64,000 nucleotides of DNA from Calothrix brevissima NIES-22 (lineage in GTDB: Bacteria; Cyanobacteriota; Cyanobacteriia; Cyanobacteriales; Nostocaceae): positions 1,302,001-1,366,000 of the forward strand of contig NZ_AP018207.1 of NCBI RefSeq assembly GCF_002367995.1, in the 5' to 3' direction. The notes under the pieces are model-generated. The model was not told where the DNA came from, did not search any database, and was given only the letters and a program-made list of their open reading frames with translations. Positions 38,101 through 45,428 of this stretch are shown here, in pieces. Positions within the stretch are counted from its first letter, which is position 1, and each line of letters opens with the position of its first letter. The position numbers were made by a program, and so were the translations under genes.

Positions 38101-38421
38101 ATTACAACGAACATAAATATCTTGTTCATTAATAATGACAGTTTTTTTATCTGGCAAATCAATTTGATATTTTTCGCTGTCTTCATCCCAAGCAAAAATT
38201 CTGCCAATGATCCATTTTTCTTGGTTTTTTAATTTGATATAGCAGCGAGTTTGCTGTTGTAGTTTAGCGTATGACAGCGAATTTAAAGGTAAAGCCTTTT
38301 GCAAGCGTTGTCCCGGTGAGCAGAAATACTCAACCAAAATTTCGCTATGGCTATTGTCAATAACCTTTCCAATCCCCAAAGAATTATTTGAGGACTTTAC
38401 TAGTGAGCCGAGCTTAATCAT
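35137..38421 (-). CDS. RapA/DpdE-like SNF2 family ATPase
   Basis: 1094-residue superfamily 2 ATPase. The N-terminal 110 residues look like two Tudor/SH3-like folds (LGSLVKSSNNSLGIGKVID; KWIIGRIFAWDEDSEKYQI), as in RapA. The helicase core has YPHQVEVVRRVL (Q-like motif), the Walker A GGLGKTIEAG, VVPPYLLPQWRQEL, the DEAQ box in LLIIDEAQQVA, LILLSTNP (motif III) and in lobe 2 KIVIFTGFKQSC and LEQRISRIDRIGR (motif VI). The long C-terminal 450 residues are unassigned. The layout is similar to DpdE, the SNF2 protein of 7-deazaguanine DNA modification islands, but no other dpd gene or methylase is present. Alternatives are a stand-alone transcription-recycling or defence ATPase. Confidence 0.85.
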   Translation of the reverse strand: MIKLGSLVKSSNNSLGIGKVIDNSHSEILVEYFCSPGQRLQKALPLNSLSYAKLQQQTRCYIKLKNQEKWIIGRIFAWDEDSEKYQIDLPDKKTVIINEQDIYVRCNLAVKDSIETLAIKGQETPYLYDRRFALLKSLVQQRAVSRGMTGLISANINLYPHQVEVVRRVLEDANQRYLLADEGGLGKTIEAGIILRQYLLDEPKKGAVVVVPPYLLPQWRQELEQKFYISHFPKRVAVLSFDDVHKINPKASVGLLIIDEAQQVAAMATSLETAVRQRFEAYKNLAHRSERLILLSTNPDISNEKELPILLYLLEPETYKLNDVAGFREKIKKHQILGKIIFSLKKEADALNVKTNLEQLQNLLPEDKYLLNLIEDWQNSQQETIIQTICQHISDTYSLSRQILCNRRANVPDAIFNRQITPKEEYDLDERSYDIHEIIEKWRTTAPHQPEYQRIFLLLFLAAGTWLGILEQVIAARLSGIRNPELIKEFGNDDGNILTQTAKFPGENELLMSLRQIISQPSEDGDRIELLKIIILYRLSEILGLQSYRSNIKQLGERVKQRIQRPIPGDYLPKIVIFTGFKQSCTEIVRTLSQIFGTASVTSQQSEQNPAQAEKNLAQFQTNSSCFILVCDSTAEIGHNFQFIDWMINFDLPWLPKQLEQRISRIDRIGRSSEINFTVLVGVDLEESVHSAWYNFLKNGLAIFNQSITSFQPYITKKLPELETTLFHGGASGLLQTTESIQQEISQVEINISAENALAEINLSETENSYFAALDDYDSQHLEIKRALEGWIDQALHFKSIYNPELPDVKSYQPIKQTLVSADEFQNYFANSNIDKFGTYNRRIANQNSQLKLFRVGEGLVDAICNYLKWDDRGHAFAIWRQDTSWNTSQQKEWFGFRCNYLVEANLKAVKQILAEHQQDNSQFNSWKRWIEGFFPPIIESIFIDAGSELLSTVTDESLLTILQRPYSKDKTNKLGQDYNLAKERIEVLDNFIPADNWQNICYQVRDTARQLLSERGDFQELCTTAATIAEQKLAQRVEQLRLQLSQQSGNSTLTDELKIVTAVSKAIIDGICQPEMQLDSAGFIVVSGQAFSG

Positions 38422-38804
38422 AGTTTTAGTCCCCTGAACATACTAAGTTAACTTCCCAGAATCTTGGAATAGCTGATGTCTGGAAATTTTACAGAATTTC
38501 AATTGTAACTGGTTTTTGGGGGTTCCTGTATTGACTGAGGAGCGGAATTTGGAGTTATTTCTCTCCCCGGTATCTCTTGATTACTCAGTATTCTATCTGG
38601 GATATGGGATAATAGCTGCGATTTCTCTAGCCAAGGTAGTCACTGTGAGAAGTTATTTAGATGGGAAAGTGGCGATGATTACCGGATGAATGTTGACGCG
38701 ATCGCAATTCCCCAACCGCGAAAAACGTTAAGCTAAATGTAAATCCCCAAGCACCCAGTTTTTAAAGAAAACCATGTCTATGCCTGAGGGTAGAAATTAA
38801 GCTG
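38422..38804. other. 383-bp divergent spacer with a possible gene remnant
   Basis: Between the SNF2-like ATPase and the DCC-family gene. It contains a 14-codon frame at 38645-38689 that reads like the N-terminus of a short-chain dehydrogenase (RSYLDGKVAMITG, then stop). Nothing else is recognised. Confidence 0.4.
38645..38689 (+). pseudogene. Possible 5' remnant of a short-chain dehydrogenase gene
   Basis: GTG-started frame encoding MRSYLDGKVAMITG followed by TGA. LxGKVAxITG is the usual N-terminal Rossmann start of SDR enzymes, but the next residues (normally GxxxGIG) are absent. It is short enough to be chance. Confidence 0.25.
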
Positions 38805-39206
38805 ATGAATTACTACGTGATTTACGATGGTAACTGCAATCTCTGCGTTACATTAGTGCAATTATTAGAGAGCTTAGATCAAGGCAAGCTGTTTCGCTAC
38901 AGTCCGATGCAAGATGAGCCAACACTTGCTAAATTTGGGATTACGCCCCAAGAATGCGAACAAGGGATGATTTTAATTGATGCGGATGCACCAGACAAGC
39001 GCTGGCAGGGTAGTGACGCCGCAGAAGAAATTGGTAGGTTATTACCGTTGGGAAGTATATTTGTTGATGCTTACCGCGCTTTACCTGGGGCGAAATGGGT
39101 AGGCGATCGCTTTTACGCACAAATCCGCGACAATCGCTATACTATCTTTGGCAAGCGTTCTAGTACCTATCAATCCTCATTTTGTGTTGATGGTAGTTGT
39201 AAGTAA
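38805..39206 (+). CDS. DCC family (DUF393) thiol-disulfide oxidoreductase-like protein
   Basis: 133 residues. The DUF393/DCC family is named after its DxxCxxC-type motif, here DGNCNLC at 8-14 (Cys11 and Cys14), which suggests a thioredoxin-like redox site. The remainder has RYSPMQDEP, the helix AAEEIGRLLPLGSIFVDAYRALPG and GDRFYAQIRDNRYTIFGKR, usual for the family. It is soluble. The ATG at 38805 places the motif right at the N-terminus as expected. The role in cyanobacteria is unknown. A heptad array follows its stop codon. Confidence 0.88.
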   Translation: MNYYVIYDGNCNLCVTLVQLLESLDQGKLFRYSPMQDEPTLAKFGITPQECEQGMILIDADAPDKRWQGSDAAEEIGRLLPLGSIFVDAYRALPGAKWVGDRFYAQIRDNRYTIFGKRSSTYQSSFCVDGSCK

Positions 39207-39235
39207 ACAGTAAATTTAGTTGTTGACTGTTAACC

Positions 39236-39310
39236 GTCAACAGTCAACAGTCAACAGTCAACAGTCAACAGTCAACCGTCAACCGTCAACCGTCAACAGT
39301 CAACCGTCAA
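39236..39310 (+). repeat. Heptad array, 10.7 copies of GTCAACA/GTCAACC
   Basis: Uninterrupted 7-bp units between the convergent DCC-family gene and eboD, ending 12 bp before the eboD stop. Confidence 0.9.
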
Positions 39311-39322
39311 TGCTCAGGGATT

Positions 39323-40516
39323 CTATAGCCAATCCCTCAACATATAAACAGCTTGTTTGTAAATAGATAAATCTACCTGATTCACTTCTATTCCTTGCCC
39401 AATTCCTTGCAGCAGAGTAATAGTTAACTTTCCACCTAAATGTTCGCGGAACTCTGTCAAACCCCTAAATAAATTCTGGGGATGATTTGGTTGCTCTAAT
39501 TGTTCTGTAAGCGCAGGTAGGTACAAAGTAAATCCTAATTGTTTGAGCGTCACGAGAATATTTTGCCATTCCGATTGCGACAGTAACCCAATTAAATAAG
39601 CATAGGTACTATCTAAAGCAATACCAATTGCTACCGCTTCACCGTGACGTAATTTGTAATCTGTAATTTGTTCTAATTTATGCGCCGCCCAATGTCCAAA
39701 ATCTAGGGGACGGGATGAACCTTTTTCAAAAGGATCGCCACTATTAGCAATATGTTCTAAATGTAATTGGGCGCAACGATAGATTACATTTTCCATCAAT
39801 TTCATATCACGAGATGCTAATTCTTCAGCATAAATTCTCATAAAATGAAAGAAATCGGCATCTTTAATTAATGCTACTTTTACCGCCTCCGCAATTCCCG
39901 ATCGCCAATCGCGATCGTCAAGGCTGGCAAGGAAATTTAAGTCATTCAATACTGCGTAAGGAGGGGCAAATGTACCGAGAAAATTCTTTTTACCAAAGGC
40001 GTTAATGCTGTTTTTTACTCCTACACCAGAATCATTTTGCGCTAATACTGTAGTTGGTATTCTTATCAGCCGGATTCCTCTATGTGCAGTAGCTGCGGCA
40101 TATCCTACCATGTCTAAAAATGCGCCGCCACCAATAGCTAACACGTAAGAGTGACGACATATTCCACCAGCATCAATTAACTGATGAATTTGTTCAACAA
40201 ATTTCGGATTGTTTTTAACTAATTCGCCACCAGGAATAATTATAGGTTGCTCTATTAAATTAATAATATCTTCGTAAAAATGAGCATAATTAGATATTTT
40301 ATTGACTAAACCCTGATGGTATTGTAATAATCCTGCATCTACTACCGCGAGAACTTTCTTAGGCGTTATCTCACCATTTCCGGCAATTACTTCTGCGAGT
40401 AAAGGATTGTCTAATTCAAACAACCCATGAGTAAAATGAACATCATAATTAAAGGTAACTCGAACAGATTGCTGAATTGGCTTCAGGCTAACTAGGCTAT
40501 TATCTGTAATCAACAT
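39323..40516 (-). CDS. eboD: EboD, 3-dehydroquinate synthase-like sugar phosphate cyclase homologue
   Basis: 397 residues from the ATG at 40516; a TTG 13 codons upstream is an alternative. It belongs to the sugar phosphate cyclase superfamily (DHQ synthase fold). It keeps the NAD loop GGGAFLDMVGYAAAT, IPTTVLAQNDSGVGVKN, and the three zinc ligands: Glu in GIAEAVKVALIKD, His in LDFGHWAAHKLE and His in LRHGEAVAIG. The form FGHWxAHKLE in place of NLGHTFGH separates it from true AroB, so it should not be the shikimate enzyme. It is divergent from eboA and completes the ebo set. Its substrate is unknown. Confidence 0.88.
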   Translation of the reverse strand: MLITDNSLVSLKPIQQSVRVTFNYDVHFTHGLFELDNPLLAEVIAGNGEITPKKVLAVVDAGLLQYHQGLVNKISNYAHFYEDIINLIEQPIIIPGGELVKNNPKFVEQIHQLIDAGGICRHSYVLAIGGGAFLDMVGYAAATAHRGIRLIRIPTTVLAQNDSGVGVKNSINAFGKKNFLGTFAPPYAVLNDLNFLASLDDRDWRSGIAEAVKVALIKDADFFHFMRIYAEELASRDMKLMENVIYRCAQLHLEHIANSGDPFEKGSSRPLDFGHWAAHKLEQITDYKLRHGEAVAIGIALDSTYAYLIGLLSQSEWQNILVTLKQLGFTLYLPALTEQLEQPNHPQNLFRGLTEFREHLGGKLTITLLQGIGQGIEVNQVDLSIYKQAVYMLRDWL

Positions 40517-41041
40517 ATTTATTGTTTGCTCTCTGGAGAAATTGTTTTGGTGCAATTAATTTTATTTTTTTAATAATTAATTGCCAGTTCGCTATCAGAT
40601 GAATTGTTAGTATAAATAACCGCCAAAACACGCTAATAATACAGATTCTTAATGCACAAAGTTAGCCCCATCGTGCTAGTAGATGCAGTCAAAATCATAT
40701 TGCTTATTACTTTAATTGCGGTTCTAAATTTAGTTGTGATTTTGTGGTAAATACCAATACTGAAATTAGGGGTAACCGTATTCTATATAAAGTCAATCAA
40801 TAATTGCCCGGTTAATTACTACATCTTCATATTATCTTATTGAAATTTCCGAAATTATTGGAGATTCAATAAAGTTTTAAACAAGAAAATTTCATACACT
40901 AAGCATGTTTTTTAAAGAGTTAATATTTTTCTAATTTTTAACCTAGGCTTAACTATTACTTGAGTAAACCTTTACCTTGAGTTTGCTACACAGAGTTTGT
41001 TACATCAAAAATTTAAGTAATTATTTGTATTCATTCATGTC
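40517..41041. other. 525-bp divergent region between eboD and eboA
   Basis: AT-rich and presumably carries both ebo promoters. It has no repeat elements. A short frame at 40652-40750 is noted separately. Confidence 0.45.
40652..40750 (+). CDS. Possible 32-aa hydrophobic peptide
   Basis: ATG-started frame, MHKVSPIVLVDAVKIILLIT followed by a hydrophobic end VVILW. It would be a single membrane helix. There is no ribosome site and chance is a real alternative, but it lies alone in the eboD-eboA spacer. Confidence 0.22.
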   Translation: MHKVSPIVLVDAVKIILLITLIAVLNLVVILW

Positions 41042-41923
41042 ATGAGTAATGTAAAAAAATTGATATATTATTGGCTATCACAGTCTGTTTCTTCAACAGC
41101 ACTGGCTTGGCTGGAACAAAAACAGACAGAGATTGCGGAAGGCGCACCTGAGAGAATATTTTTTACCGCTTTTAGTGCTGTACCCCGTTATTTAGGTAAA
41201 GATAATTTACAGTTAACATCCCAAGATTTAAGCAAAGCCGAAGATTTAGTTCCTGGCTGGTTTCCTGGCGATTGGACTGTAGATCAAGCTGGACGGACAT
41301 TTTTGCTACTAGCTTTACCTCACGATCGCTCTGAGAATTATGTGCGATCGCTTGATAAAGTTTTCAGTAGTGCGGATATGAGGGAATTGGTAGCTTTGTA
41401 TCAAAGTTTACCTTTATTACCCCATCCAGAATTACACAGCCAACGAGCTGCGGAAGGTATTCGCAGTAACATGGTTAATGTGTTTAATGCGATCGCTTTA
41501 CACAACCCCTATCCAGCAGATTATTTAGATAATATTGCTTGGAATCAAATGGTGCTAAAGGCTTTATTCGTCGGTAGTCCTTTGCATTTAATATATGGTT
41601 TAGACCGCCGCGCCAATCCCGAATTAGCAAAGATGTTGGTAAACTATGCCCATGAACGTTGGGCTGCTAAACGCCCAGTATCGCCAGAACTATGGCGACC
41701 AGTGGGAAAATTTGCTGATAGTGAAATTATTGCAGATTTAGCCAAAGTTTTGGCAGATGGCGACATAATAGAACAACAAGCAGCAGCATTAGCTTGTGCT
41801 GAATCTTCTTTACCAGCAGCGCAAGGGTTACTGTCTATGTATCCAGACTTAAAGTTAGCGATTCAAAGAGGCGAATTAACTTGGAGTAATTTTAACCGCG
41901 ATCGCCTCCCAATCTGCAAATAA
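41042..41923 (+). CDS. eboA: EboA metabolite traffic protein
   Basis: First gene of the ebo operon, 293 residues. No enzymatic motif is evident; the protein is helical, with ERIFFTAFSAVPRYLGK near the N-terminus, DWTVDQAGRTFLLLALP, and GIRSNMVNVFNAIALHNPYPADYLDNIAWNQMVLKALFVG, the most conserved-looking part. EboA proteins are defined by operon context and are linked to making or exporting small metabolites, including the scytonemin monomer in Nostoc. No signal peptide. The ATG at 41042 has no strong ribosome site. eboB begins 63 bp downstream. Confidence 0.88.
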   Translation: MSNVKKLIYYWLSQSVSSTALAWLEQKQTEIAEGAPERIFFTAFSAVPRYLGKDNLQLTSQDLSKAEDLVPGWFPGDWTVDQAGRTFLLLALPHDRSENYVRSLDKVFSSADMRELVALYQSLPLLPHPELHSQRAAEGIRSNMVNVFNAIALHNPYPADYLDNIAWNQMVLKALFVGSPLHLIYGLDRRANPELAKMLVNYAHERWAAKRPVSPELWRPVGKFADSEIIADLAKVLADGDIIEQQAAALACAESSLPAAQGLLSMYPDLKLAIQRGELTWSNFNRDRLPICK

Positions 41924-41986
41924 CTACCAAGCTTTATCATTCAACAAAGTTATTGATATTGCAGTCTTCATTTTGAATTTTGAATT

Positions 41987-42913
41987 TTGAATTTTGAATT
42001 ATTTATGATGTTTATCGATCCTCACATTCACATGTGTTCCCGTACAACTTATGATTACCTAATCATGCGGGAATATGGAATTGTCGCAGTTATTGAACCG
42101 TCTTTCTGGTTAGGACAACCACGCACAACAGCTGGTTCATTCAAAGATTACTTTAGCAGCTTGGTAGGTTGGGAACGCTTTCGCGCTAGTCAATTCGGCA
42201 TTCAACATTATTGCACAATTGGACTCAACCCCAAAGAAGCGAATAATGAAGCCTTAGCCGCAGAGGTGATGGAATTGATACCTCTGTATGCTTGTAAAGA
42301 AGGTGTTGTCGCCATTGGGGAAATTGGCTATGACGACATGACAGAAGCCGAGGATAAATACTTTTGTCAGCAATTAGCCCTAGCGAAAGAACTGGATATG
42401 CTGGTATTAATTCACACTCCTCATCGTAATAAAAAAGAGGGTGCTAGCCGCAGTATGGATCGCTGTATCGAATATGGGCTAGATCCGGCGCAAGTAATTA
42501 TCGATCATAACAACGAAGAAACTGTTGCAGAAGTATTAAACCGAGGCTTTTGGGCTGCTTTCACAATTTACCCCAAAACCAAGATGGGTAACGCCCGGAT
42601 GGTAGAAATTGTTCGTCAGTACGGAAGTAACCGCATCATTGTTGATAGTAGCGCCGACTGGGGCGTCAGCGATCCTTTAGCAGTCCCGAAAACCGCGCGT
42701 TTAATGTTAGACATGGGTATACCGGAAGAACACGTACAAGCAGTATGCTACGAAAACGCCCTTGCAGCCTATAGCCAAACAGGACAAATGCAAGTCTCCG
42801 ATTGGCTCAATTCTCCATCCGCAGACCAGACTCAAATGTTCAACGGTAACTCAGTACTGCGCGGACAAGAACCAGGGATTAAGTCAGTAGCAGACTATGT
42901 ACTGATTGAGTAG
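41987..42913 (+). CDS. eboB: EboB, TatD-like metal-dependent hydrolase
   Basis: 308-residue amidohydrolase-fold protein. Metal-site segments are IDPHIHM (His-x-His), GEIGYDDM with Glu, LIHTPHR, IIDHNNEE and IIVDSSADWG with the final Asp, in TatD order. The start may be the TTG at 41987 or, more likely, an internal ATG (42005 or 42008, MMFIDPHIHM), since the region just upstream is the TTTTGAATT repeat. TatD relatives are nucleases or esterases; the ebo role is unknown. It lies between eboA and eboC on one strand. Confidence 0.87.
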   Translation: MNFELFMMFIDPHIHMCSRTTYDYLIMREYGIVAVIEPSFWLGQPRTTAGSFKDYFSSLVGWERFRASQFGIQHYCTIGLNPKEANNEALAAEVMELIPLYACKEGVVAIGEIGYDDMTEAEDKYFCQQLALAKELDMLVLIHTPHRNKKEGASRSMDRCIEYGLDPAQVIIDHNNEETVAEVLNRGFWAAFTIYPKTKMGNARMVEIVRQYGSNRIIVDSSADWGVSDPLAVPKTARLMLDMGIPEEHVQAVCYENALAAYSQTGQMQVSDWLNSPSADQTQMFNGNSVLRGQEPGIKSVADYVLIE

Positions 42914-42952
42914 CAGGGAAGGAAGGGGGACAAGGAGGACAAGGGAGACAAA

Positions 42953-42994
42953 TGACAACTGACTACTGACTACTGACAACTGACAAATGACAAA
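42953..42994 (+). repeat. Six heptads containing the eboC start codon
   Basis: TGACAAC, TGACTAC, TGACTAC, TGACAAC, TGACAAA, TGACAAA in exact 7-bp register. The eboC ATG (42987-42989) spans the junction of the last two. The nearest Shine-Dalgarno-like AGGGAG is at about 42942, ahead of an ATG at 42952 that opens a five-codon frame. Confidence 0.85.
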
Positions 42995-43922
42995 CATCAC
43001 AAGTTTAAATTTACCTAAGTGGCGCGGGTATTTAGAGTTGATGCGCCCAGCAAATATTGTTACAGCTTGGGCTGATATTTTAGTTGGTTTTGCGGCTTCT
43101 GGTTTGGGTGTGATTTCTGCGGAATTAATCAATAATTCAGCAAATAATCCTAATTTAGTAACTCTAGGCTGGTTATTATTGGCTACCACTGGATTATATG
43201 GTGGAGGTATCGTTTTTAACGATGTGTTTGATGCGGAATTAGATAAACAGGAACGCCCATCGAGGGCGATTCCTAGCGGTAGGGTGTCTCGTGAGAATGC
43301 GGCTGTATTGGGGATGATATTATTTGCGATCGCACTTTTTGCAGCGTCTCAAGTATCAGGGTTGAGTTTAGCGATCGCTATCTTCATCACCTGTGCAGCA
43401 TTATTATACGATTCCCTCGCCAAACATCATCCTTTTTTCGGCCCTTTAAATATGGGTTTATGTCGAGGAAGCAATTTATTATTAGGTGTCAGTGCTGTAC
43501 CTACAATTATCTTAGAACGTTGGTATTTAGCAATAATTCCTATACTTTATATAGCTGCTATCACCGCAATTAGCCAAGGAGAAGTTCACGGTGGTAAAAA
43601 GATTACTGGATTCATAGCAGTAATTTTAATTGCCATAGTATTAATAGCAGTTTTAAGTTTAGGATTATTGACAGAATATACATTAATTTCTGCATTACCA
43701 TTTGCTGTTTTATTAGCTGTCCGAGTATTGCCGAATTTTATCCAAGCCGCCCGCGAACCAGTACCCGAAAAAATCAGAAATGCTGTCAAAGTCGGCGTGT
43801 TATCTTTGATTATTTTAGATGCAACAATGGCGGCTGGTTTTGCTGGTTTACCCTACGGTTTATTAGTCATAATTTTACTGCCAATTTCCCTATCATTCGC
43901 AAAAATATTTGCTGTTACCTAA
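42987..43922 (+). CDS. eboC: EboC, UbiA-like prenyltransferase
   Basis: 311-residue integral membrane protein with about eight or nine helices and both Asp-rich motifs of the UbiA superfamily: NDVFDAELDKQERPSRAI (NDxxDxxxD) and LLYDSLAKHHPFFGPLNMGLCRG. UbiA enzymes attach polyprenyl groups to aromatic acceptors; in the ebo context EboC is thought to act with the other Ebo proteins in metabolite movement across the plasma membrane. The reaction is not known. Its start codon is embedded in a heptad repeat array. Confidence 0.92.
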   Translation: MTNITSLNLPKWRGYLELMRPANIVTAWADILVGFAASGLGVISAELINNSANNPNLVTLGWLLLATTGLYGGGIVFNDVFDAELDKQERPSRAIPSGRVSRENAAVLGMILFAIALFAASQVSGLSLAIAIFITCAALLYDSLAKHHPFFGPLNMGLCRGSNLLLGVSAVPTIILERWYLAIIPILYIAAITAISQGEVHGGKKITGFIAVILIAIVLIAVLSLGLLTEYTLISALPFAVLLAVRVLPNFIQAAREPVPEKIRNAVKVGVLSLIILDATMAAGFAGLPYGLLVIILLPISLSFAKIFAVT

Positions 43923-43926
43923 ATCT

Positions 43927-43958
43927 GTAGGGTGTGTTGTCGCGCAGCGCAACGCACC
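43927..43958 (+). repeat. 32-bp dispersed repeat (copy 2)
   Basis: GTAGGGTGTGTTGTCGCG then CAGCGCAACGCACC, between eboC and eboE. Same sequence as 46818-46849 and inverse of 24344-24375. Confidence 0.8.
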
Positions 43959-44009
43959 AAAATATATTCACCTTCTCCACATCATTATCAACAAAGTAGT
44001 AATTTATCA

Positions 44010-45230
44010 ATGAAAATTGCAAATCATAACTTTCACCTCACATATTGCACAAATATTCATCCTGGCGAAAGTTGGTCAGAAGTTTTTACTAATCTACAAA
44101 AATATATTCCCGAACTCAAACAAAGGCTATCACCTCAAGCACCTTTTGGAATTGGCTTAAGGCTAGCAGATACAGCCGCCAAGCAACTTTTAGAAGGTAA
44201 TAATTTAGCTCAATTTCAAACTTGGCTACATCAACAAGATTTATATGTTTTCACCTTAAATGGCTTTCCTTATGGGGGATTTCATCGACAAGTAGTCAAA
44301 GACCAAGTTTATGCACCAGATTGGTCAAATCAAGAACGGCTAGAATATACTTTAAACTTAACCAAAATTTTAGCAGCTTTCTTACCTGAAGGTTTGGATG
44401 GGGGAATTTCTACATTACCTTTATCATATAAACCTTGGTGGTTAGAAGCAGAAGAAAAGCAAGATATAGTTTTTAAGAATAGCTGTTTAAATATCGCAGC
44501 CGTTGTTGCGGAAATGATAAGTATTCAGCAAGCCACAGGTAAATTATTGCATATTGATTTAGAACCTGAACCTGATGGGTTAATAGAGAATACCTCAGAA
44601 GTCATAGACTTTTATCAAAATTGGTTATTACCAATTGGTGGTAATTATTTAGCAGAAAAATTAAATATTTCACATAGTTTAGCCGAAACTAAATTACTTG
44701 ACCATGTACGGATTTGTTATGATACTTGCCATTTTTCCGTAGAATACGAGCAGCCCGAATCTGTATTTACATCCTTAAACGCAGCAGGTATTAAAATTGG
44801 TAAAATTCAAATTAGTGCAGCAATTCAGGTCAAAATACCATCAGATATTCAACAACGCAGTGTAATAGTTGAACGCTTACAACCTTTTGCTGAATCTACT
44901 TATCTCCATCAAGTAATAGAACGTCGCCATGACGGCACACTATATCATTATCCTGATTTAATTAAAGCATTACCCCAATTAATACAATCTCAAGCGGAAG
45001 AATTGCGGACTCATTTTCATGTCCCCATTTTCATCCGCGATTATCAAATTTTGCAATCCACCCAAGATGATATCGTGACAATTTTGCATTTACTGCAACA
45101 AAATCATGCTTGTCACCATCTAGAAATTGAAACTTATACATGGGACGTATTACCACCAGAAATGAAAATAGATATCCTAACTTCTATTCAGCGTGAGTAT
45201 GAGTGGGTATTAAGCAATTTCTATGATTAA
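44010..45230 (+). CDS. eboE: EboE metabolite traffic protein (xylose isomerase-like TIM barrel)
   Basis: 406 residues from the ATG at 44010. An earlier in-frame start would lie in the 32-bp repeat and is rejected. The fold is predicted to be an AP endonuclease 2/xylose isomerase-like TIM barrel: LTYCTNIHPGESW at the start, GLRLADTAAKQLL, FTLNGFPYGGFH, LLHIDLEPEPDGLIE with probable metal-binding Glu, VRICYDTCHFSVEYEQP with Asp and His, KIQISAAIQV and CHHLEIETYTWDVLP at the end. Several of these match sugar isomerase metal sites. The substrate is unknown. Confidence 0.9.
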   Translation: MKIANHNFHLTYCTNIHPGESWSEVFTNLQKYIPELKQRLSPQAPFGIGLRLADTAAKQLLEGNNLAQFQTWLHQQDLYVFTLNGFPYGGFHRQVVKDQVYAPDWSNQERLEYTLNLTKILAAFLPEGLDGGISTLPLSYKPWWLEAEEKQDIVFKNSCLNIAAVVAEMISIQQATGKLLHIDLEPEPDGLIENTSEVIDFYQNWLLPIGGNYLAEKLNISHSLAETKLLDHVRICYDTCHFSVEYEQPESVFTSLNAAGIKIGKIQISAAIQVKIPSDIQQRSVIVERLQPFAESTYLHQVIERRHDGTLYHYPDLIKALPQLIQSQAEELRTHFHVPIFIRDYQILQSTQDDIVTILHLLQQNHACHHLEIETYTWDVLPPEMKIDILTSIQREYEWVLSNFYD

Positions 45231-45285
45231 ATATGTAGATTGTAATGCCATTCCCCAAGTATATCGGGAAACGCCATACTATATC

Positions 45286-45376
45286 AGGACTTACGCAAAA
45301 ATTGCCAAAAAGCTTCATTTATTGAACCGCCAAGACGCCAAGAACGCCAAGAATTCGTAGAGTGTGCGTAAGTCCT
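45286..45376 (+). mobile_element. MITE-like element with AGGACTTACGC inverted ends (copy 2)
   Basis: 91 bp between eboE and eboF. Left end AGGACTTACGC and right end GCGTAAGTCCT are perfect inverted repeats. Interior GAACCGCCAAGACGCCAAG and GAATTCGTAGAGTGTG matches the reverse complement of 10836-10948. ATAT occurs close to both ends (45281-45284 and 45377-45380) but one base offset on the left, so a target duplication is not certain. Confidence 0.7.
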
Positions 45377-45428
45377 ATATATTAAAAATAATAAATCTAT
45401 TAATAATATTTAACAGGCTATTAAACAA

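Noticed and set aside
43932-44009. Upstream extension of eboE
   Set aside because: The extra 26 codons are in the 32-bp dispersed repeat; the ATG at 44010 matches the start of the domain.
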